Below, in pieces: positions 6,843 to 11,926 of a stretch of DNA of 11,926 nucleotides; position 1 is the first letter of the stretch; the number at the start of each line of letters is the position of its first letter. The position numbers and the translations under genes are program-made. The stretch comes from CAVQCX01 sp050050175 (GTDB lineage: Bacteria; Pseudomonadota; Gammaproteobacteria; Chromatiales; Chromatiaceae): the NCBI GenBank assembly GCA_050050175.1, contig JASFUT010000075.1, positions 1 to 11,926 on the forward strand, read 5' to 3'. The notes beneath the pieces are model-generated. The model saw only the letters and a program-made list of their open reading frames with translations. It was not told the origin of the DNA and made no database searches.

Positions 6843-8095
6843 GCGAGCACGTCCCGCGCGTCGGCGATGGCATCGGCCAGGCGGTCCACCTCCTCGGTCG
6901 TGTTGTAGAAGGCCAGGGAGGCGCGCGTCGTCGCCGGGACGCCGTAGAAGTCCATCAGCGGCATGGCGCAGTGGTGGCCCGTGCGCACCGCCACGCCCTT
7001 GCGGTCGAGCAGGGTGCCGAGATCATGGGCATGCACGCCGTCCACCAGGAAAGAGATCACAGGTGCCCTGCTCCCGGCCTCGCCGAAGACGCGCAGCCCG
7101 GTGATCTCCCTCAGCCGCGCCGTGGCGTGCTCCAACAGGGCCTGCTCGTGACGGGCCATGGCGTCCGGATCGAGTGCCTCCAGATATTCGATGGCGGCCG
7201 CAAGCCCCACCGCCCCCGCGATGTGCTGGGTGCCCGCCTCGAACCGCTGGGGCGGCTTCGCGTAGCGGGTACGCTCGAAGGTGACCCGGCGGATCATCTC
7301 CCCGCCCCCCTGCCAGGGCGGAAGCGCCGCGAGGAGGTCGGCCTTCCCGTAAAGGACGCCGATCCCCGTGGGCCCGAACATCTTGTGGCCGGAGAAACAG
7401 TAGTAGTCGGCATCCAGGGTCTGCACGTCCACGCGCAGGTGCGGGACCGCCTGGGCCCCGTCGACCAGCACGGGGACACCCTGGCGGTGGGCCATGCGCA
7501 CGATCTCTTGCACCGGGTTGACCGTGCCCAGCACGTTGGAGACGTGGGTCAGGGCCAGCAGCCGGGTGCGCCCGTCCAGCAGTCCCTCGAGCCGATCGAG
7601 CTCGAGCTCCCCTTCGGGAGTGACCGCAAGGACCGCGATCTCTATGCCCGTTCGCTCCCGCAGCAGCTGCCAGGGGACGATGTTGGCGTGGTGCTCCATG
7701 GTGGTGAGCACCACCCGGTCGCCCTCGCGCCAGCCCTGCCCCAGGCCGTTGGCCACCAGATTGACGGCCTCCGTCGTGCCCCTCACGAATACGATCTCGG
7801 CCGCGGAGCGGGCGTTGATGAACCGGCGGACCCGCTCCCGGGCGCCCTCATAGCCCGCCGTGGCCCGCTCGGCCAGCGTGTGCACGGCGCGGTGGACGTT
7901 GGAGTAGTCCCGGCGGTAGAAGTCCGCCACCGCATCGATGACGGCTTCCGGCTTATGGGCCGTGGCGGCGTTGTCGAGGTAGGCGAGCGGCAGACCCCGC
8001 ACCTGCTGGTCCAGGGCCGGGAAGTCCCGGCGCACCGCGTCCACGTCCCACGCGGGGGATGGGGACCTGCGGATCCGTTCTCGAGCTGCGGTCAT
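6839..8095 (-). CDS. sufS: SufS-type group II cysteine desulfurase
   Basis: The 418-residue PLP enzyme removes sulfur from cysteine, giving alanine and an enzyme persulfide for Fe-S cluster assembly. Landmarks are DNAATAHKPEAVIDA (41-55), TTEAVNLVA, MEHHANIVPW (133-142), the cofactor Asp212 in VDGAQAVPH, the Schiff-base Lys238 in CFSGHKMFGPTGIG, the nucleophile Cys376 in RTGHHCAMPLM and Arg391 in TTRASLAFYNT. RTGHHCAMP is characteristic of SufS rather than IscS. The same frame is open far upstream, but that stretch is antisense to the regulator and transporter genes. The ATG at 8095 is chosen because GGAGAGG (8101-8107) lies 5 bases ahead of it and it gives the normal SufS N-terminus. It lies 35 bases after the regulator and overlaps sufU by 4 bases. 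Confidence 0.96.
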   Translation of the reverse strand: MTAARERIRRSPSPAWDVDAVRRDFPALDQQVRGLPLAYLDNAATAHKPEAVIDAVADFYRRDYSNVHRAVHTLAERATAGYEGARERVRRFINARSAAEIVFVRGTTEAVNLVANGLGQGWREGDRVVLTTMEHHANIVPWQLLRERTGIEIAVLAVTPEGELELDRLEGLLDGRTRLLALTHVSNVLGTVNPVQEIVRMAHRQGVPVLVDGAQAVPHLRVDVQTLDADYYCFSGHKMFGPTGIGVLYGKADLLAALPPWQGGGEMIRRVTFERTRYAKPPQRFEAGTQHIAGAVGLAAAIEYLEALDPDAMARHEQALLEHATARLREITGLRVFGEAGSRAPVISFLVDGVHAHDLGTLLDRKGVAVRTGHHCAMPLMDFYGVPATTRASLAFYNTTEEVDRLADAIADARDVLA

Positions 8096-8116
8096 GCAAT
8101 CCTCTCCGTCGGCTGA

Positions 8117-8145
8117 GCGCGAAGCGCCCGTCAGGGGCTTCGCGC
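8117..8145 (-). other. Strong hairpin at the regulator-sufS junction
   Basis: Perfect 9-base arms (GCGCGAAGC at 8117-8125, GCTTCGCGC at 8137-8145) extend inward by CCC/GGG past a single bulged base (8126), leaving the loop 8130-8133. The result is about 12 base pairs in 29 bases. The regulator's stop codon lies at the loop. No T tract follows on the - strand, so it is not a canonical intrinsic terminator. It could be an mRNA processing or stability element, a partial terminator setting the ratio of regulator to SufS/SufU, or a Rho-related site. The structure is clearly visible; its function is inference. Confidence 0.55.
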
Positions 8146-8568
8146 GTGTCGCTGGGCGGCTTCGGTCGGCGGCGCCGCCAGCTGCTCCAGGCTGATGCGG
8201 CCCAGGGCTCCCCGGAGTGTGGCACTGATCAGCGGCCAGTGCCCACCGACCCTGCAGCCGTCCCGCAGGTCGCAGCTGCCGTCTTCGCGGCTGCACTCGG
8301 TCAGCCCGACGGGCCCCTCCACCGCCTCGACGACGTCGTTCAGGGTGATCTCCGCCGGGGGACGGACGAGGCCGTAGCCGCCCTGCCTCCCCCTTGTCGA
8401 TCGCAGCAGGCCCCCGCCGCTCAGGAGCTTCAACACCCTCGCCGTGGTCGGCCGCGGAACCCCCGTCTGCTCCGCCAGGGCCCGCGCGGCGGCGACATGG
8501 CGCTCCTGCCGGGCCAGACAGGCCAGGATCACGATGGCGTAGTCCGTCAGTCTGCTGAGCCTGAGCAC
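8131..8568 (-). CDS. Rrf2 family SUF-system transcriptional regulator (IscR-like)
   Basis: The 145-residue protein starts at a GTG (8568), giving MLRLSRLTDYAIVILACLA, the typical N-terminus of proteobacterial SUF-operon Rrf2 regulators. The winged helix covers about residues 1-70 (ALAEQTGVPRPTTARVLKLL, then the wing STRGRQGGYGLVRPPAEI). Cys92, Cys99 and Cys105 (ECSREDGSC, DGC) sit almost as Cys92/98/104 of E. coli IscR, so it probably senses Fe-S status through a [2Fe-2S] cluster. An upstream in-frame ATG at 8637 would add 23 unconserved residues and cover the AT-rich operator-like patch, so it is rejected. No clear ribosome binding site precedes the GTG. It leads the sufS-sufU unit and probably autoregulates it. 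Confidence 0.92.
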   Translation of the reverse strand: MLRLSRLTDYAIVILACLARQERHVAAARALAEQTGVPRPTTARVLKLLSGGGLLRSTRGRQGGYGLVRPPAEITLNDVVEAVEGPVGLTECSREDGSCDLRDGCRVGGHWPLISATLRGALGRISLEQLAAPPTEAAQRHARSP

Positions 8569-8590
8569 GGGTCGGGTCGCTATCAATGGA

Positions 8591-8603
8591 TACTTGTTTA
8601 GTA
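8591..8603. promoter_or_regulatory. Candidate Rrf2/IscR-like operator dyad
   Basis: TACT-TGTTT-AGTA is a perfect 4-base dyad with a 5-base spacer. It has the ACT-N5-AGT core found in IscR type 1 sites, though the outer flanks do not match that consensus. It lies 22 bases upstream of the regulator's GTG in an AT-rich patch (about 8581-8612) that stands out from the GC-rich surroundings. The position suits autorepression of the regulator-sufS-sufU unit. I could not identify a convincing -35/-10 pair on the - strand, so the exact promoter is not called. Confidence 0.45.
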
Positions 8604-8725
8604 CTGTTTTTCGGACCCCGGGTTCCCCTCGGGCCAAGGTGGCGGCAGAGGTTCTGTCTGATGTGCTCCGCCGGGTCCGGCCCGACGCTCACTGCCGGCC
8701 GCTTAGACCCGCCACGGGGGACCCG

Positions 8726-8731
8726 TATACT
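8726..8731 (+). promoter_or_regulatory. Candidate -10 element of the MFS gene
   Basis: TATACT matches five of six bases of the sigma-70 -10 consensus and lies about 30 bases before the transporter ATG. A strong ribosome binding site (AGAGGAG, 8745-8751) falls between. TTAGAC at 8703-8708 has 17-base spacing but is a poor -35, so an activator may be involved or the match may be chance. Confidence 0.4.
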
Positions 8732-8756
8732 CTCGGCGGGCCGAAGAGGAGAAACC

Positions 8757-9947
8757 ATGATGCCGGAAGACCGGGGGGACGGGACGCTGGGGCAGCCGGG
8801 ACGGCGCAACGTCCTCCTGCTCGGTGCGGTCAGCTTCATCAACGACACCTCGAGCAAGATCATCCTGCCGATACTGCCGCTGTTCGTCGGCCAGCTGGGC
8901 GGCGGCGGGCTCGCCATCGGGCTGATCTCCGGGATCAGCGACAGCCTGGCCAGTCTAGCGAAGCTGGTCGCCGGGTACTGGTCCGATCGGATGGGCCGGC
9001 GCAAGGGGTTCGTGGTGTCCGGATACCTGCTCTCGTCCCTGGCCAAGCTGCTGCTCGCCGTGGCGGCGAGCTGGCCGATGGTCCTGCTGCTGCGCTCGGC
9101 GGAGCGCCTCGGCAAGGGCCTGCGCTCGGCGCCCCGCGACGCGATTCTCGCGGCCTCCACACAGAGGAAGACGCGGGGCCGCGGCTTCGGCGTGCATCGA
9201 GCCATGGACAGCGGCGGTGCCGTGCTGGGCACGCTGGCGGCCTTCGGCCTCTACTGGTGGCTCGAGCTCGAGCTCACCCATATCTTCGCCGTAGCCGGCG
9301 TGATCGGGTTCCTCTGCCTGGTGCCGCTGCTGGCGGTGCGTGAGGCAGACGACGGCCACGACCGGCCTCGCGCCCTGCCCAGGCTCGGCGCGCTGCCGAA
9401 GCGCCTGCGCCTGTTCGTCGCCATCGCCTTCCTCTACGCGCTGGCCAACTTCAGCTACATGTTCTTCGTCCTCGCCTCCCGGGGTGTCTTCGAGAACCGC
9501 CTCGGCGTGGCGGTCCCGATCCTGCTCTACGGCGTCTACCAGATCGTCTTCACCGTCTTCGCCGTGCCGGCCGGCATCCTCTCCGACCGTGTCGGCCGGC
9601 CCAGGGTACTGGTGGCCGGCTACCTGCTGTTCGCCGCGGTCTGCGCCGGCTTCGTCTTCGCCGAGTCCCTGATGCCGTTGCTGGGCCTGTTCGTCCTCTA
9701 CGGACTCAACTACGCCCTCGTCGAGGCCAACGAGCGCGCCCTGGTCTCCGACCTGGCTCACGAGGAGACCCGCGGCACCGCCCTGGGCGCCTATCACATG
9801 GCCACCAGCCTGGCGGCCCTGCCCGCGGGAGTCGTCGCCGGGCTGCTCTGGGACCTGGCACCCGTGTACACCTTCGCCTTCGGGGGGACCCTGGCCCTGG
9901 CGGCTGCCCTGCTGTTGTTCCTCTTCATGGTCCGGTCCGGCGAATGA
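8757..9947 (+). CDS. Major facilitator superfamily transporter, substrate unknown
   Basis: The 396-residue inner-membrane protein has about twelve hydrophobic segments in two halves. SFINDTSSKIILPILPLF (26-43) is the first-helix signature of an MFS family often annotated only as MFS permease. Motif A appears twice, as SDRMGRRKG (76-84) and SDRVGRPR (276-283). ERLGKGLRSAPRDAILAAS (116-134) and RGFGVHRAMDSGGAVLG (142-158) are further signatures of this subgroup. Substrate and direction cannot be read from the sequence; a drug or metabolite exporter is the default guess. ATG 8757 is chosen because AGGAG (8747-8751) lies 5 bases ahead; the adjacent in-frame ATG at 8760 is equally possible. An earlier ATG at 8586 is rejected because it would cover the intergenic regulatory region. 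It diverges from the SUF unit and converges on the DUF6734 gene. Confidence 0.9.
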   Translation: MMPEDRGDGTLGQPGRRNVLLLGAVSFINDTSSKIILPILPLFVGQLGGGGLAIGLISGISDSLASLAKLVAGYWSDRMGRRKGFVVSGYLLSSLAKLLLAVAASWPMVLLLRSAERLGKGLRSAPRDAILAASTQRKTRGRGFGVHRAMDSGGAVLGTLAAFGLYWWLELELTHIFAVAGVIGFLCLVPLLAVREADDGHDRPRALPRLGALPKRLRLFVAIAFLYALANFSYMFFVLASRGVFENRLGVAVPILLYGVYQIVFTVFAVPAGILSDRVGRPRVLVAGYLLFAAVCAGFVFAESLMPLLGLFVLYGLNYALVEANERALVSDLAHEETRGTALGAYHMATSLAALPAGVVAGLLWDLAPVYTFAFGGTLALAAALLLFLFMVRSGE

Positions 9948-10050
9948 AGAGGCGCAGCCTGTCCCGACGGGGAACAGCCCCCGGCGCTTGACTCGCCCGC
10001 TCCTTTTTCGGGTGTCCGCCCATATCCTGTCGCCCGGGTGCGAGTCACGC

Positions 10051-10950
10051 TCACCTGGGAGCGCGCACCGCTTTCACGCATCGATCATATTGTCGCCGGT
10101 CATGTCGGTAGACGAGGTCCTCGAGCAGACGGGTGACCGCGGGCATTCTTTTCACCCCACCGAGCAGGTGGGTGAAGCCGAGGCTTGCCGCCCTCCCAGG
10201 GCGGAACAGGTCCGGCGTCTCATTAACCAGGTATTCCATCCTGACCCCGTGGAACGGTGAGTCGTGCCTTTGACCGTGGTAACTCACGCTCGCTGCGGGC
10301 AGAAACTGCTCCAGCACGACCATGAGACGAGGCTTGTCTTCGAGGGTCGCCATGGCCACTCGGATCCGGGGATCCTCCAGCAAGCCGATCGCGAGGCCGG
10401 CGACATATCGCAGGAAACCGACATGACATCCGCCGTAGATGCCACAGCACTCTCCGCGCAGGCGCCCTGGCCTGCTGCGGTACCAGGACCACTCCTTCGG
10501 CAGCCGCTCGCCTGATCCCAGAATGGCCGACTCGATCCGTTCCGGCTGATAAAAGGATGCGCCCGGCTCAAACGGCTCGGGACTTTGTGCGAAGACCTCG
10601 GCACGTTCAAGACGGCGGGGAAGCGGAAGCCAGAGAAACGCGTCGCAGTCGATGTGTACGAAGGGCTCTGTCTGAGCCCGATAGGTGTAGAGCTTCCCCA
10701 GTGCCCACCAGTCGGGGTCCTGGTCGGCGAGATCATTGAGCTGCGTGCTCACATGAGCGAATCGGATCCCCAACCGATCGACCAGATACTCCGCCCCGGC
10801 GTCGTCGGTGTAGAGCCAGGTATCGGGATAGTGCCGGCTCGCCGTCCGCACCGAGAGGGCCCACGACAGGGCGTGGTACAGCTCGCTCGTCCAGGCCCAG
10901 CGGCTTCGCTGCCGATGAGGTGTGCTCCAGAAGGACCAGACCGCCCGCAT
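10051..10950 (-). CDS. DUF6734 family protein, possibly glycosyltransferase-like
   Basis: The 299-residue protein begins MRAVWSFWSTP and contains WALSVRTASRHYPDTWLYTD (30-49), DPDWWALGKLYTYRAQTEPF (78-97), HIDCDAFLWLPLP (99-111) and VFAQSPEPF, a pattern I recognise as DUF6734. HIDCDAFLW contains an Asp-x-Asp (101/103) after a hydrophobic strand, as in GT-A nucleotide-sugar transferases, and ALGKLYTY resembles an acceptor-side helix; enzyme activity is inference. There is no signal peptide or membrane segment. Codons such as AAA, AGA, ACA, CAA, TTT and CGA are commoner than in neighbouring genes, suggesting transfer. The ATG at 10950 gives the family N-terminus. The frame is open further upstream, but that part is antisense-like and overlaps the upstream gene in another frame. 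No good ribosome binding site is visible. It lies 31 bases downstream of the DUF6519 gene. Confidence 0.8.
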   Translation of the reverse strand: MRAVWSFWSTPHRQRSRWAWTSELYHALSWALSVRTASRHYPDTWLYTDDAGAEYLVDRLGIRFAHVSTQLNDLADQDPDWWALGKLYTYRAQTEPFVHIDCDAFLWLPLPRRLERAEVFAQSPEPFEPGASFYQPERIESAILGSGERLPKEWSWYRSRPGRLRGECCGIYGGCHVGFLRYVAGLAIGLLEDPRIRVAMATLEDKPRLMVVLEQFLPAASVSYHGQRHDSPFHGVRMEYLVNETPDLFRPGRAASLGFTHLLGGVKRMPAVTRLLEDLVYRHDRRQYDRCVKAVRAPR

Positions 10951-10981
10951 CGGAGCTGCCCACTCGCGCAACCCCGCTTTG

Positions 10982-11926
10982 CTAAGGGCTCTTGTCTGCC
11001 TGGGCGCCGGCCTTCTTCTTGGCGCGGCGCACCGGTCGGGGCGAAGGGCCCTTTTCGTCCTCATACCGCTCCAGCAAGGGGGACTCGCACGCGAGACGGA
11101 AGCCGCATCGGCAGTCCTGGGCCTCCCCGCCCTGGATGACGGCCAGTGGGGCGTAGTGGTGTTGGATTCCCGCCGGCGGCAGGGCGAGTGGTCGGTCCGC
11201 GGCATCCTCAGGCCACTCGATCTTGCCCGTGGCCACCCGGGCAGGGACGAGCCAGTAGTCTCCGTTGCGAAATTGCGTCTGCCCACTGCGGAACGCGATC
11301 TCAATGCCGTCCTCGATCTCAAGCCATTCGCCGTCATCCGCCCGCAGAAGGATGGCGCCCTCGTGCATGGCCTGGCCCGCGATCTTGCTGTGGTCCCAGC
11401 GCCGCAGCAGCGGATGGCTGGTGGTCTTCTCGTCGTACCCGGGCCAAACCGGTGTCGTGCCGCCGGAGGCCTTCAAGGTCACCGTGATGTCCACCGCGTC
11501 CACGGCGTCCACCTGGACCAGGGTACCCGGCTCGCCCCTGAGCTCCAGGTCGTCGTCCATGATCTCCACCCAGTCGCCGACCGAAAGCGTCGAGCGCGCG
11601 TCCCGCCCAAGGCTCGCGAGATACACCACCGGTCCCTCCTGGCGGATGATCCCGAAGACCACCGAGCCATTGTCCCGCGACCAGACGAACGTGGCCGCGT
11701 CGTCCAGGTTGCCCCGGGGGGTGCCATCCCGGTCGGTGGTGCCGTCCCAGGCCGCACCGCCGCGGTGGACCTCGACGCGGTAGAGCTGATTCTCGTTGCC
11801 CCGGTAGCGCGAGTCCGGCGGGATGGAGCAGGCGTCCCCGCCCTGCCCCTCGCCGGTCATCCGGGCGCGCATCCTGGGCCGCATCTCCGGATACTCCAGC
11901 ACGCGCAGGCGTTCGACCCACTCCCG
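10982..11926 (-). CDS. DUF6519 domain-containing protein, 3' part (5' end beyond window)
   Basis: The frame is open to the window edge, so only the last 314 residues are present. A GTG at 11902 could be mistaken for a start, but the coding frame continues upstream of it (REWVERLRV) and a true start is expected outside. Motifs NENQLYRVEVH, AATFVWSRDNGSVVFGII and VGDWVEIMDDDLEL match what I recall of DUF6519 proteins. Trp- and Gly-rich beta segments follow (QAMHEGAILLRADDGEWLEI, NGDYWLVPARVATG, GIQHHYAPLAVI). The C-terminus has CRCG and a lysine/arginine-rich tail (RPVRRAKKKAG). No enzyme motif is visible. Such proteins tend, from memory, to be encoded with phage-tail or baseplate-like genes, suggesting a structural role; none of those genes is inside the window. 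The DUF6734 gene follows by 31 bases. Confidence 0.72.
   Translation of the reverse strand, partial: REWVERLRVLEYPEMRPRMRARMTGEGQGGDACSIPPDSRYRGNENQLYRVEVHRGGAAWDGTTDRDGTPRGNLDDAATFVWSRDNGSVVFGIIRQEGPVVYLASLGRDARSTLSVGDWVEIMDDDLELRGEPGTLVQVDAVDAVDITVTLKASGGTTPVWPGYDEKTTSHPLLRRWDHSKIAGQAMHEGAILLRADDGEWLEIEDGIEIAFRSGQTQFRNGDYWLVPARVATGKIEWPEDAADRPLALPPAGIQHHYAPLAVIQGGEAQDCRCGFRLACESPLLERYEDEKGPSPRPVRRAKKKAGAQADKSP

Noticed and set aside
8569..8637. Earlier ATG for the Rrf2 regulator at 8637
   Set aside because: It would add 23 unconserved residues and run through the AT-rich operator-like patch; the GTG at 8568 gives the family's usual N-terminus.
8586..8756. Earlier ATG for the MFS gene at 8586
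   Set aside because: The added residues are not MFS-like and cover the intergenic region; ATG 8757 has AGGAG at proper spacing.
8096..9232. Upstream extension of the sufS reading frame to a 797-residue ORF
   Set aside because: The extra stretch is antisense to the Rrf2 regulator's coding strand frame and the MFS gene and is low-complexity Arg/Pro/Ser; SufS homology starts at the ATG at 8095, which has a good ribosome binding site.
9957..9985. Imperfect hairpin after the MFS stop (CTGTCCC with GGGGAACAG)
   Set aside because: The stem is short and bulged with no following T tract; not enough to call a terminator.
10151..10176. Inverted repeat with 10-base arms (one bulge) in the DUF6734 gene
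   Set aside because: It lies inside the coding sequence for THLLGGVK, with no T tract on either strand; most likely a coding coincidence.
10951..11337. N-terminal extension of the DUF6734 frame
   Set aside because: It overlaps the DUF6519 coding frame on the same strand, is Arg/Ser-rich with no family match, and the conserved N-terminus begins at 10950.

Overview
The window is a GC-rich, densely packed bacterial chromosome segment, most likely from a proteobacterium and perhaps a gammaproteobacterium of the Ectothiorhodospiraceae/Chromatiales type. That placement is an inference from three things: an Rrf2-family SUF regulator beginning MLRLSRLTDYA, the SufS/SufU pair, and a TIGR01777-family oxidoreductase. 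No rRNA or tRNA gene is present to confirm it. There are eleven protein genes, the last cut by the right edge. No CRISPR array, insertion sequence or RNA gene was seen, and no gene-free stretch exceeds 300 bases.

Left block (13-3080, + strand): a probable envelope-associated operon of a small zinc-ribbon/HTH protein (DUF2089), a LemA protein carrying an N-terminal SHOCT-like helix and an extra membrane segment, and a membrane-anchored TPM-domain protein extended by TPR repeats. LemA beside a TPM (YgcG-type) protein is a recurrent bacterial pairing. The DUF2089 tail and the LemA extension share a similar short helical motif.

Middle block: on the - strand, a DJ-1/PfpI protein (3242-3760) and an archaeal-type cofactor-independent phosphoglycerate mutase, ApgM (4029-5240). 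Divergent from apgM, on the + strand, is a TIGR01777 NAD(P)-binding oxidoreductase (5423-6358).

SUF block (6375-8568, - strand): an Rrf2 regulator with three cysteines placed as in IscR, then SufS cysteine desulfurase, then SufU, with a 4-base ATGA overlap between sufS and sufU. The scaffold genes sufBCD, which commonly sit between the regulator and sufS, are absent; a strong hairpin occupies that junction instead. An AT-rich patch upstream of the regulator holds a 13-base dyad that is a candidate operator. A major facilitator transporter (8757-9947) diverges from this block.

Right block (10051-11926, - strand): a DUF6734-type, possibly glycosyltransferase-like protein with less GC-biased codon use, downstream of the 3' part of a DUF6519-type protein of the kind I associate with phage-tail-like loci. 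This looks like the edge of an accessory region continuing past the window and is the least characterised part.
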